Shown: positions 1 through 7,743 of the stretch, one piece after another | Position numbering within the stretch: position 1 is the first letter of the stretch | How the letters are laid out: each line of letters begins with the position of its first letter | NCBI GenBank assembly: GCA_003990745.1 | Contig: RBNI01005773.1 | Span: 1 to 12,148 of the forward strand | DNA: 12,148 bases | Direction: 5' to 3' | Origin: Jimgerdemannia flammicorona | Taxonomy: Eukaryota; Mucoromycota; Endogonomycetes; Endogonales; Endogonaceae | Notes under the pieces: model-generated | What the model was told of the DNA's origin: nothing | What the model saw: only the letters and a program-made list of their open reading frames with translations | Databases searched by the model: none | Program-made: the position numbers and the translations under genes

Positions 1-11
1 AAAAAAAAAAA

Positions 12-637
12 GAGCTAAGAACATTCAGCAGAGGGTGTGGGGTGGATACAGAAAGGTACCCCAGTTAGCATTAGGTAGATGAGGCTGAAAGAGGCTGCTA
101 GGGTCTATTGAGGGGAGGCTGGTAAGGTGGCTGGTAGACAGAGGAGGAAGAGGATGATGTGGGCTTCTGCTAGACTGATGAGGCTTTTAGAAGATTGGGC
201 AGGTTTGTTGGCCCTGGAGGGGGTAGAGGATTGGAGATTATTATGAGTGAAAAAAGAGGTTATTAAGTTGCAACAGATTTTATGAGAGGAGGAGGAAGTA
301 CAGATACAGAGATTAACAGTACAGCTATGTTGACAGAGGCTGGAGGAAGGAGAGAGGCTCTCTAAGTTTCTTATGAGAGCCCTTTGAGCAAAGAGAGTTC
401 AGCAGAGGTGAGAGGGAGTTCTTGATTCAGAGAGACTATTAGTGTATAGTATATAGGATATTCTCAGATCATTAAAGAAGAGATAGAGTGGTTTATAGAG
501 TGAGAAAGAGAGTGGGGCTGATGCTACCACCATTGATCATGCTTTGGAGGATTGATATCCACTATAGGCAGAAGGACTGGGTGACCTAGTGTTGCTAGTG
601 TAGGAGGAGGAGATTTGCCAGGTTCTTGCTATAACTA
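12..637 (+). mobile_element. LINE (Tad1-like) fragment: endonuclease-RT linker, degraded
   Basis: One plus-strand frame reads as the linker between endonuclease and reverse transcriptase of a LINE ORF2. It has a basic, Arg/Leu-rich stretch (…RKRMMWASARLMRLLEDWAG), then …EEGERLSKFLMRAL, then …EGVLDSERLLVY and a terminal …EEEICQVLA. The second part resembles the 'E-GE--SK-F' and 'I--L-DS-G' pattern that precedes RT in non-LTR elements, and EEEICQVLA resembles the helix just before the 'GKSPGPDG' RT entry motif. About a dozen in-frame stops (TGA, TAG) interrupt it, most one C-to-T change from CGA or CAG. The match ends near 637, where opposite-strand endonuclease sequence begins. It begins after an 11-base A run at the window edge. 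Family assignment is by pattern memory only. It may belong to the same family as the LINE at 10198-12148. Confidence 0.6.
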
Positions 638-639
638 TG

Positions 640-772
640 CTGGGTACATTGAAGTCCCCTCCAAGCACCTTCACTCTAGCCTCTACCAGTACTTCACTAT
701 CTAAAAGACTATCAATCTACTCTATATACTCACTCCTGACCACAGGGCAGTAGTAAGATCTAATCACAATTA
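640..772 (-). mobile_element. LINE endonuclease (APE type), second part, left of the nested LTR element
   Basis: On the minus strand, 772 down to about 640 reads IVIRSYYCPVVRSEYIE, one TAG stop, IDSLLDSEVLVEARVK and VLGGDFNVP. This fits the centre of an apurinic/apyrimidinic-type endonuclease of LINEs: a beta strand with Tyr and Pro-Val, a short helix, then the GGDFN active-site motif with catalytic Asp and Asn. The enzyme nicks target DNA for target-primed reverse transcription. The upstream part lies at 7118-7407 in the same orientation and is separated by the LTR retrotransposon. Beyond GGDFNVP the similarity stops and plus-strand linker sequence takes over, so the element is broken here too. 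Non-functional. Confidence 0.85.
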
Positions 773-1273
773 TGTAAGAGAGTTACTTGTTAGGGTAACT
801 GTTATATAGTCCTGAAAGGATTTTCTGGAAGTTCTGGATATTCTGGAAGACTGTTTTCTTAAGGTCAAGATCAATTTCATATGGAGTATGTTCTCTATGC
901 TTATTGATTTCAAGATCAGGTTGATATCTCAACCAAAGTCCTTTTTCAGACTAGTTCTAAATATTCAGGATTTTCCATATTTCAGGAAGTTCAAGAAACT
1001 AAGACTAGCTTAGTTGAATTGGCATATCACTGCAGACAATACCCAATTAGGAAATTTCATGATGGGGTTAGGAGTGAGATCTAATGGGGAGCAAATTTAC
1101 TTAAGAGTAGTTTGTGGGTTATTAAATAGGTTTATTCACTATTCATGATATTGCTATACTAGGAGTAGTTGTGTGAAGAAATATTTATAGGGAAGTACTC
1201 AGGAGTTGTATTTGGATTGTTCAAGTATTCAAGTCTATTTGAGTCTGAGGTTTCTGAGGTCTGGGAGAGGGGG

Positions 1274-1281
1274 TATTTATA
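1274..1281 (-). promoter_or_regulatory. TATA-like box in the 3' LTR
   Basis: The minus strand reads TATAAATA followed by CCCCCTCTCCCAGACCTCAG. The box and its downstream C-rich stretch are identical in the other LTR, although the neighbouring bases differ by transitions. This places the likely U3/R border about 25-35 bases downstream, near 1245. Inferred from sequence and position only. Confidence 0.5.
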
Positions 1282-1514
1282 CTAGTGAGGGGCTATCTGG
1301 GCTATGCTAAATATGGGTATAGTACTTAGTGCCTTGCTAAGTTGGAATGCAGTTATATAGTATAAGTGTGATCTGACATATCAAGGAGTCATCTGGCTGC
1401 TGAGTTAGTTCACAGTCATATCATATGGCTAATCTAACTATACTATGACTGCTAAGTTATTTATAGATTTAGATGCTATCTGGCTAGTCTTTGATGATAT
1501 CACTATTGATGATA

Positions 1515-2285
1515 TCATCTCTGGCAAAGTCTGAGCAGTTTTCTGACTTCTGATATCATTAGTTTCAAAGGTGTCATCACTTCTATCTCTTGTAAGATTA
1601 AGACTATTCTTAGTGATAGTGGTTGTATAAGAATAACAGGTCTTGGTTCTCTTTTTTTTTTGGACTTCTGGTGTATTTGTAAGGACTGATCATTCTTGTC
1701 TAAAGCAAGGGCTCCCAATGTTATGGCTGGGGGTTTGAACCTCTTTAAAATGATATTTTCTATAATCTGAGGCAATTTCTAGTAGTAATATCTGTCACAT
1801 GGATAGACTTGAGATTAGTTTTGACAATATTGGCTTTCTTGAGTTCAGATGAAGTGTCTGTCATTCTCTAATAAAGATGATATAGATAGAGTGAATGAAG
1901 TTGTTCAAATGCATTTTACTTCTACTAAGTAATGAGGTCTTGTATAGTTACAGTGTATCTTGGTCTTGAGTTGATAAGTATAGTTCATGAACCTTTGATG
2001 GATGAGATAGAGTTCTTCTTGTCTTGGTTTGATTTTGGTACTTTCAGTTTCCTTTTGTAATAGTACAGTATACCAAACTAGTTATAGAGGTTTAGAGTCA
2101 GTCTTATGGTTATAGTATTTCTTCTGGTATTCTTGTGTCTTAGTAGTAGATTCTTATGCTTGCTGGCATATTTTGTATAACCAGATGATCTCTTCAGTAA
2201 CTTGTTTTATAGTCTTGTATGTGGTTTCCAAATTGATTCTGAGGATGATATGCGATTTTGATAGCTTGGAGGTTGTACACTTACA
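1515..2285 (-). pseudogene. Degraded frame in U3 of the 3' LTR, probable C-terminal extension of Pol
   Basis: One minus-strand frame runs from the LTR edge (2285) to the stop at 1515-1517, about 257 codons, broken by TAA, TAG and TGA codons that are each a transition from CAA, CAG or CGA. Readable blocks are VTEEIIWLYKICQQ, IKPRQEELYLIHQRFMNYTY and SKKKREPRPVILIQP, the last a basic patch. The frame joins the chromodomain frame upstream (…GLDKDIES) with no shift across the polypurine tract, so it is most simply the end of Pol overlapping the LTR. I recognise no domain in it. A separate LTR gene is possible but no in-frame ATG near the LTR edge supports one. The same frame exists in the other LTR. 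Confidence 0.5.
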
Positions 2286-2286
2286 A

Positions 2287-2299
2287 CTCTCTCCTTCTT
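2287..2299 (-). promoter_or_regulatory. Polypurine tract
   Basis: The minus strand reads AAGAAGGAGAGAG, 13 purines, followed by one T and then the LTR start TGTAAG. This is the usual place and composition of the primer for plus-strand DNA synthesis in LTR retrotransposons. It fixes the element's orientation and identifies 773-2285 as the 3' LTR. Confidence 0.85.
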
Positions 2300-2475
2300 A
2301 GCTTTCAATATCCTTATCAAGACCTTCTAATTTAATCTAGTATTGTACCATTTGGATGATTCTTGTGGCTGTGTTTGTTGAGGATTTGTTCAACTTTGTA
2401 TTCTTCTTGATCATTAATAATAACAGGTGTAGGTAGTTCTGTGGGTCAGTTCAGAAATGTATCTTGGACTTTCTG
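2300..2475 (-). pseudogene. Pol 3' part: integrase C-terminal tail and chromodomain
   Basis: On the minus strand, about 2472-2416 reads …DTFLN, stop, PTELPTPVIIN, matching the Pro-rich tail after the 'HPVFHVSLL' strand of Ty3/Gypsy integrases. It continues as DQEEYKVEQILNKH, the classic chromodomain start (consensus EEYEVE-IL), then after a 1-base frameshift near 2335 as Y, stop, IKLEGLDKDIES, stop, EGES, matching 'YLVKWKGY-----SWEP'. The second stop is TAA where Trp (TGG) is expected, two G-to-A steps. Chromodomains bind methylated histone tails and are thought to steer integration to heterochromatin. The integrase zinc finger and DDE core are not present upstream. The frame continues into the 3' LTR. 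Confidence 0.75.
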
Positions 2476-2639
2476 AGGTAAGAGTCTGACATAACTGTCA
2501 ACTTTGGAAAAGTCTTCTTCAGAATTCTTGGGTTCTCCTTTGGATGGGCAGATGGAGATAGCAAAGAGAGGGCATTTCTTGACCAATTTCTTGAGCTATA
2601 GCTTGTTGATATGGGTGATCTTTGATCCAGAGTTACTGG

Positions 2640-2985
2640 AGCTTTTCGCCTTATAGTTTGAAGTTGTGGCATTCTTTCTTGATGGTCAGAGAATAGTTTA
2701 CCCAATCGATCATGAGGTTCTCTTATTTCAACCATGGGGTTCCAAGAATGATTTCATTATTAGAGAGTAGTACGATCTGGAGAGTGACATATACTTATGA
2801 TATGAGAGGTTCCATCAGCTATGGCAACTGCTTGAGTTTGTTGTACTGGAGATATCAGGACCTTGAGTCTGTTGTTTCTTCATTAATGAAGTTGCCTGAG
2901 GTACCACTGTCTAACAGGTGCTCAGTTGACAAAAGCTTGAAGTATAAGCAGTTTGTCTTATCCAATGGTGGTAATTTTAGTTGTA
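2640..2985 (-). pseudogene. Retropepsin (aspartic protease) of the LTR element, degraded
   Basis: The minus strand reads …CLYFKLLSTEHLLDSGTSGNF, with active-site Asp-Ser-Gly at 2911-2903, a common Ser variant of the D-T/S-G motif of Ty3/Gypsy proteases. About 50 codons later comes IILGTPWL (2729-2749), the conserved C-terminal 'ILG-PWL' block, followed by NLMIDWVNYSLTIKKECHNF, the 'NP-IDW' linker usual before reverse transcriptase. Between them an 'IADGTS' flap-like stretch lies in another frame, so at least two frameshifts plus several stops are present. The enzyme would cleave the Gag-Pol polyprotein. Instead of RT, a short unassigned stretch and then the integrase tail follow. The domain lies directly downstream of the dUTPase, in a different frame. 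Confidence 0.85.
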
Positions 2986-3149
2986 GGAGCTTTCTTTCTA
3001 TTAGTTCTTCTTTGAGTCAATTCATTGACATAAGAGAAGCAATCATCAATCATTCGGGAAGAGTACATTCCAATACTATAGGGATATCGGCCACTTGGTA
3101 CATATCTATCTTCAATCTTCTTATAGAATTGTTCTTCTTTGTTTATAGT

Positions 3150-3545
3150 AGATTGGACTGGGGTCTTGTTTGATGAGCCAAATCCTTTGGATCCTCAGAT
3201 GGTAAGTAGTAGTTCAGGGACTTCCTTGACTATCAGGGTTGATTCAATTTTCTCAAATAGGATCTGGGCAATACAGAAGTCAATAGAGATCTTGAAGAGT
3301 ATCTAACTATGGTTTCAGATGAGGACAATGATTTTGCCTGTATAATCTTCATCAATGACTCTTCCTTCTACTGAGAGTCCTTTCAATGCTAGACTACTGT
3401 GACAGCACATTCTTCCAACATGTCCTTCAGGGATTTGGATGCTGATTCTTGTGTAGACTTGCTTAACTTCTCAGTTGGAAACTATAGCTTCTTTAGCTGC
3501 ATACAGGTTATATCCAGCTGCCTTTTGACTTCCTTTGCTTGGGGT
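3150..3545 (-). pseudogene. dUTPase domain inside Gag-Pol, degraded
   Basis: About 130 codons in one minus-strand frame carry the five trimeric-dUTPase motifs in order. Motif 1 is AAGYNLYAA (3496-3522; usual AG-DL). Motif 2 is EGHVGRMCCHSSLALKG (about 3379-3430; usual P-G--G----RSSLA-KG). Motif 3 is VEGRVIDEDYTGKI, with VIDEDYTG at about 3337-3360 (usual GVID-DY-GEI) and the catalytic Asp kept. Motif 4 is FCIAQILFEKI (about 3246-3290; usual D-RIAQLI). Motif 5 is a TGA stop where Arg is expected, then GSKGFGSS (about 3171-3195; usual RG--GFGSTG). Departures such as D to N, R to H, G to R, R to C and R to stop all fit C-to-T or G-to-A changes. The enzyme hydrolyses dUTP to dUMP and pyrophosphate, limiting uracil in new cDNA. 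It is in frame with the zinc knuckle upstream and precedes the protease. About 65 codons without a recognised domain follow it. Confidence 0.9.
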
Positions 3546-3656
3546 CTTGGCAGTTTGTCTTAACTTGACAAAGTCCAGTATTCTGGTGGTCAGGTTATTG
3601 AGGTGATACAGAGTAGTAACAGTTACTTGTGTTGCTATTTGGGGTTTTTGGTTAGG

Positions 3657-3698
3657 GCAGGCACTGGTCATGTGTCCTGTCTTTCAACAATAGAAGCA
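3657..3698 (-). other. CCHC zinc knuckle of Gag nucleocapsid
   Basis: The minus strand encodes C-F-Y-C-stop-K-T-G-H-M-T-S-A-C, an exact CX2CX4HX4C knuckle with one TGA inside, probably from CGA (Arg). Such knuckles bind the retroelement RNA during packaging. It shares its frame with the end of Gag upstream and with the dUTPase about 45 codons downstream, so Gag, dUTPase and probably protease came from one polyprotein or a frameshift fusion. Confidence 0.9.
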
Positions 3699-5564
3699 TA
3701 CTCTACTTCTTCGAAGTTCATTTCTTTCTCTTTTGGTAAGTTTCTTGAAGATACTTAGCTAGGTGGATTTATAATTTCTGGGTGTCCATGAGGTGGATGT
3801 TGAGGGAGCTCAGGATGCTTTATGCTTGAGTTCTTCTTTCTTAGTCCAAGTATTTTCCTTATTGTTAAATTGTCTTTGAGGCAGGATTGGTCCAGCTGTT
3901 AGAATTCACTTAATCATAGTCTTGATTCTTACCAGATACCATTGTTGGTGATCACAACCAACTGGATATCCTTGTTCTTGGATTTTTTTTATAAGCCATT
4001 CAGGTAGTATATCAAATAGATGGTCTGCTCTTATACCATTTTGTACTTCATCATTGGCAATATATCCTAGGCCAACAGAATTCAGGAGTGACTTGAGTTT
4101 TGTATAGAAGGTTTTGAATTCTTCCTTACCATATATATTGAATTTGAGGTTGCAGAGTTTTACTTGAGATTTGGCAATTATAGTTTGCTACAGTATTGAG
4201 CAATCATAAGTTGTTTCAGTCTAGGGACTACAGGATGGACTTCATATCTTGGGACATTATTTGCTATATTTTGGGCAACTACTGCAGGTTGGATATCCCA
4301 TATGAGGGGTTTTTCAGGAAGAGTTCACTACTATTCTTCAGCAGGTCCTTAGAAGAATGTAACAACTCAGTGAACATAGGCTGTAGTGATAGCAAAGAGT
4401 TGTTCCAGAGTGTGGTCTTGATTATTTGTCAGAAGGTGGTCAGTAACTCACTCATTGGTCCATTGATTGGCTTCAAAGTTAGTATCAACTATACTAATGA
4501 AGCTTTAGACTTCTTGTGTAGTACTATTGAAGGTAGGTAGGCTCAGATTTTTGATAGGTCAGGTCTATTCAACTAAGGCAGTAATGGTTGCTGCCATTAT
4601 TACTACCTGGGCTATGAGGTCTAGAATCTGTTGATTTGTCATATTATTTGCTAGAGATGGTTGGACTGCTGGTAGTAGTGTTGCTGATACTACTTGAGAT
4701 ACTAGTGCAGAGTGTGATGGGGTTCTTTAAGTCTGTGTAAGTTACTGGAGTAATAGTTGTGGATCTGGAGTGAGGGCTTGATAGATAGCTATCTGTTGCT
4801 GTGTGGGTATATTCTGTTCTGATGAAGGTGCATCTTCTTCTGTAGTGTATCTAGGATCAAATTCACTGAGATACTCCTCCTCTTCTTCAGCTTGGTCCCC
4901 ATGTAGTTGGGTTTGCCTGGCATTGAAGTAGACAGAATCAGTTGTATATCTGATTTCAGATAGACTTAATTCAAAGTTAAGTTCAGGTTCAGTGTTGGTT
5001 TCAGGTTTAGGTAGAGCTGTAGCAGGGCCTGCTTCAGGTTCAGAGTCAGGTTGTTGATAAAGGGTTTCTCTTGCTTCTTCTTTAAGAATATGGTAGGCCT
5101 TACTGTTCTAGAATTGATAGTATAATACAGTCTTGATCCTAGTATGGTGAAAGTCAGTAGAGTTGAGCCACTTGGCTATAGAGGCTTGGGCTTCATGAGG
5201 GACTAAGGCTAGAAATACTGCTGCTGGTTTTCCAAGGTTGCTCAGATTTGTAGAGCTGATAAAACTCTTATTGAGAAGAGTAAAGAAGGCTTCAATAAGA
5301 CCTTCTTCATCTTGACTTGTAGGGTATAGAGCAAGGAGTTCAGTGTATAGGGTTTCATCTATCTGTTGATTTAACTGGAGTACTTCTTTCTTTGAATGAA
5401 GTTTGTCCCACTTATTGTAGGTGTGGAGGTCAATTGTCCTTATATATTAGGTTCAATTCTCTCCAGATTGTCAGATAGTTTGGGATAAATTCCAGTTCAG
5501 AGATTGGGCTTTATACCAACTTGTAGGAATTGTCAGAAGGGTTTGTAGTGGGGTAAGGAAGCAT
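3699..5564 (-). pseudogene. gag of the LTR retrotransposon, degraded
   Basis: The first ATG after the 5' LTR is at 5564-5562, only 40 bases downstream. After one early frameshift a well-preserved stretch (about 5450-4750) reads …NKWDKLHSKKEVLQLNQQ, then ALVPHEAQASIAKWLNST, then a Pro/Glu-rich segment (QQPDSEPEAGPATALPKP) and a Glu cluster, QAEEEEEYLSEFD. Further on LTNQ-like MTNQQILDLIAQVV and LPTFNSTTQEV resemble the lead-in to Ty3/Gypsy capsid, followed by a poor, stop-rich capsid region with another frameshift near 4170. The capsid end is clearer: LKFNIYGKEEFKTFYTKLKS and ADHLFDILPEWLIKKI. It would form the virus-like particle shell. The N-terminal part before the capsid is long for a fungal gag. 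Product identity rests on position and motif style. Confidence 0.8.
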
Positions 5565-6104
5565 TCTGAAGCAGAATTCAATTGTAAACCACTGTTACTA
5601 AGTTGTAAGAGGGTTACTTGTTAGGGTAACCATTACATAGTTCTGGAAGGATTTTCTGGAAGTTCTAGATATTCTGAAAGACTATTTTCTTAAGGTCAAG
5701 ATCAATTTCATATAGAGTATATCCTCTATACTTATTGATTTCAAGATTAGATTGATGTCTCAACCAAAGTCCTTTTTCAGACTAGTTCTGGATGTTCAGG
5801 ATTTTCCATATTTCAGGAAGTTCAAGAAACTAAGATCAGCTTAGTTGAATTGGCATATCACTGCAGACAATATCCAATTAGGAAATTTTGTGATGGGGTT
5901 AAGAGTGAGACCTAACAGGGAGTAGATTTACTTAAGAGTGGTTTGTGGGTTATTAAATAGGTTTATTCACTATTCATGATATTGCTATATTAAGAGTAGT
6001 TATATGAAGAAATATTTGTAGAGAAGTACTCAGGAGTTGTATTCAGATTGTTCAAGTATTTAAGTCTGTTTGAGTCTGAGGTTTCTGAGGTCTGGGAGAG
6101 GGGG

Positions 6105-6112
6105 TATTTATA
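6105..6112 (-). promoter_or_regulatory. TATA-like box in the 5' LTR
   Basis: Minus-strand TATAAATA followed by a C-rich stretch, identical to the copy at 1274-1281. In this LTR it would set the start of the genomic RNA about 25-35 bases downstream, near 6075. That gives a U3 of about 1.04 kb and R-U5 of about 0.47 kb. Prediction only. Confidence 0.5.
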
Positions 6113-6346
6113 CTAGTAAGGGGCTATCTGGGCTATACTAAATATGGATATAGTACTTAGTGTCTTACTGAGTTGGAATACAATTACATAGTACAAGTGT
6201 GATCTGACATATTAAGGAGTTATCTGGCTGCTGAGTTAGTTCACAGTCATGTCATATAAGGCTAATCTAACTATACCATAACTGCTAAGCTATTTATAGA
6301 TTTAGTATTGTCTGGCTAGTCTTTGATGACATTACTATTAATAATA

Positions 6347-7117
6347 TTATCTCTGACAAAGTCTGAGCAGTTTTCTGACTTCTGACATCATCAGTTTCAA
6401 AGATGTCATCACTTCTATCTCTTGTAAGATTAAAACTATCCTTGATAATGGTGGTTGTACAAGGATAACAGATCTTAGTTCTCTTTTTTTTTTGGACTTC
6501 TGGTATATTTGCGAGGACTGGCCATACTTGTCTAGATCAAGGGCTCTCAATATCGCAGCTGGGGGTTCAAATCTCTCAGAAATGATATTTTCTTTAATCT
6601 GAGGCAATTTCTAGTAGTAATATCTATCACATGGATGGGCTTGAGATTGGTTTCAACAATGTTGGCTTTCTTGAGTTCAGATGAAGCATCTATCATTCTC
6701 CAATAGAAATGATACAGATAGAATGAATAGAGTTGTTCAAATATGTTTTACTTCTGCTAAGTAATAAGGTTTTATATAGTTATAGTATATCTTGATCTTG
6801 AGTTGATAAGTATAGTTCATGAACCTTTGATAGATGAGATAGGGTTCTTCTTGTCTTGGTTTGATTTTGGTACTTTCAGTTTCCTTTTATAATAGTATAA
6901 TATACCAAACTAGTTATAGAGGTTTAGAGTTAGTCTTATAGTTATAGTACTTCTTCTGGTATTCTTGTATCTTGGCAGTAGGTTCTCGTACTTGCTGACA
7001 TATTTTGTATAACCAGATGATCTCTTCAGTAACTTGTTTTATAGTCTCGCATATAGTTTCCAAATTGGTTCTGAGGATAACATGCAATTTTGGTGACTTG
7101 GAGATTGTGCACTTACA
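6347..7117 (-). pseudogene. Degraded U3 frame in the 5' LTR (copy of the Pol extension)
   Basis: Counterpart of the frame at 1515-2285. The first about 67 codons are open here (SKSPKLHVILRTNLE, VTEEIIWLYKICQQ, REPTAKIQEYQKKYYNY) and the last about 86 codons are open too (KENIISERFEPPAAILRALD, SKKKRELRSVILVQPP). The middle is broken by several stops in the same frame. As a 5' LTR copy it would not normally be translated as Pol. It exists because LTRs are copied from one another. Comparing the two shows which residues are original: stops differ in position between copies, for example after KICQQ only in the 3' copy. Confidence 0.45.
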
Positions 7118-7407
7118 ATCAACTCCCATCCAGGCTAACACCACTCTTCCCAAACTATATAATCTCCCCATATCCTACTGTCATATATTTCCCCTCACCC
7201 TCTCTACACTAGAATTCCAACCTTGCCATTTCAGACTATATGCCCACCCCATTTTCTCATCCACTCCTGATACTCAAAGTCTTCTTCATATTATATATCC
7301 TGCAGTAGAAAGAGATCAGCCTCTAATCTCTTTAACTAAGTAAAAATGTTATAATACCTCCCAGAACCCCTCAGACTATTTATATTCAATAAGAAAATGT
7401 TAGTTAT
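7118..7407 (-). mobile_element. LINE endonuclease, first part, right of the nested LTR element
   Basis: The minus strand from about 7407 reads ITNIFLLNINSLRGSGRYYN, then LKRLEADLFLLQDI, YEEDFEYQEWMRKWGGHIV, NGKVGILV and YIVWEEWC. This matches the start of APE-type LINE endonucleases: 'NING-R' strand, 'D-+-LQET' active-site strand, 'GG-----S----GVAIL' strand pair. The usual catalytic Glu of QET reads as Asp here. Six or seven stops interrupt it. It ends in WELI at the LTR boundary and resumes as VIRSYY at 772 on the far side of the LTR element. Loss of function is old and multiple. Confidence 0.85.
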
Positions 7408-7439
7408 ACTGTTCATAGAGAATAATGTTGATATAGATA

Positions 7440-7680
7440 TATTCTCCTCATAACTCCATATCTACTCTCTCTCCAGCCAGGTCCAATCTATGTTTAGCAG
7501 TAGTCTCAGCCTCCTCAACTCACTTGGTTTCCAGTCCTACCAATAGCTCATCCAATACTGCATTATCCTTCAACTCTATCTCCTCCCAGTACTCTATATA
7601 AGCCTCTTGCCAAATTTTCAATCTGTTCCTTTGTTCTCACTAGAAGCCTGCACACACTCTGATTACTACCACTTAGTGCT
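7440..7680 (-). mobile_element. LINE ORF1 C-terminal remnant
   Basis: Upstream of the endonuclease in the same orientation, one minus-strand frame reads EQRNRLKIWQEAYIEYWEEI, ELKDNAVLDELLVGLETK, stop, VEEAETTAKHRLDLAGERVD and MEL, stop. It is rich in Glu, Leu and Lys with helix or coiled-coil character, as at the end of LINE ORF1 (nucleic-acid chaperone or Gag-like) proteins. Two stops (TAG, TGA) just upstream fit CAG and CGA. Assignment is by position and composition only. Confidence 0.5.
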
Positions 7681-7743
7681 CCAATTGAGCCAGGGAAATT
7701 TGAACCTGATTCGAATTTGCCAACCACGTGACTGGTTTGAGTT

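Larger units (their letters stand above)
773..2285 (-). repeat. 3' LTR (1513 bp)
   Basis: This is the downstream LTR in the element's own orientation. It aligns end to end with 5604-7117. In about 480 bases aligned by eye there are about 40 differences, essentially all transitions, plus two indels of 2-3 bases. Terminal hexamers TGTAAG and CTTACA form a short inverted repeat with TG..CA ends. The U3 end (2285 to 1515, minus strand) carries a protein-like frame continuous with the chromodomain frame. A TATA-like box lies at 1274-1281. The length is well above the few hundred bp usual for fungal Ty3/Gypsy LTRs. Confidence 0.95.
773..7117 (-). mobile_element. Ty3/Gypsy-type LTR retrotransposon with dUTPase, RT-deleted, RIP-mutated
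   Basis: Two direct repeats of 1513 and 1514 bp (773-2285, 5604-7117) start TGTAAG and end CTTACA, bounding 3318 bp of internal sequence. A 13-base purine run next to the 773-2285 repeat, and the minus-strand order Gag, CCHC, dUTPase, protease, integrase tail, chromodomain, show transcription right to left, so 5604-7117 is the 5' LTR. Flanks 769-772 (ATTA) and 7118-7121 (ATCA) fit a 4-bp target duplication with one transition. The element is inserted in a LINE endonuclease. RT, RNase H and integrase core are absent, since only about 170 bp separates the end of the protease-linker match from the integrase tail. A protein-coding element of this kind could have moved only with help from a complete relative. 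Dense stops and frameshifts now inactivate it. The chromodomain points to the chromovirus branch of Ty3/Gypsy. Confidence 0.95.
5604..7117 (-). repeat. 5' LTR (1514 bp)
   Basis: This is the upstream LTR in the element's orientation, with the same TGTAAG/CTTACA ends as its partner. It would hold the promoter for the element's RNA. Next to its inner edge (5565-5603) I looked for a primer-binding site and found nothing that I can match to a tRNA 3' end. The minus-strand sequence there has a TGGTTTACAATTG stretch, 12 bases inside the edge. Differences from the 3' LTR are almost all transitions, many of them TpG versus TpA or CpA versus TpA. Confidence 0.95.

Noticed and set aside
12..772. Twin-priming inversion of one LINE
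   Set aside because: In twin priming the inverted 5' part precedes the sense 3' part on the element's strand. Here the sense linker comes before the inverted endonuclease and ORF1.
1515..1775. Independent small LTR gene of 86 codons
   Set aside because: It is in the same frame as the rest of the U3 stretch, and its start codon is probably not an original start. Better read as the end of a longer Pol frame.
2712..3173. Plus-strand open frame of 153 codons
   Set aside because: It lies antisense to the protease and the end of the dUTPase, which carry real family motifs on the minus strand. Its translation has no recognisable motif.
3150..3545. Animal retroviral origin of the dUTPase
   Set aside because: It sits inside a chromodomain-bearing Ty3/Gypsy element with fungal-type neighbours. 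The domain order is similar to betaretroviruses, but nothing else is.
4196..4540. Plus-strand open frame of 114 codons
   Set aside because: Antisense to the capsid region of gag. No supporting motif.
5565..5603. tRNA primer-binding site
   Set aside because: No match that I can support to the 3' end of a known tRNA next to the 5' LTR. It may be mutated or use another priming mode.
6914..7171. Minus-strand open frame crossing the right LTR border as one gene
   Set aside because: The first 18 codons are LINE endonuclease sequence in the wrong frame, and the rest is the U3 frame. The joint is the insertion site.
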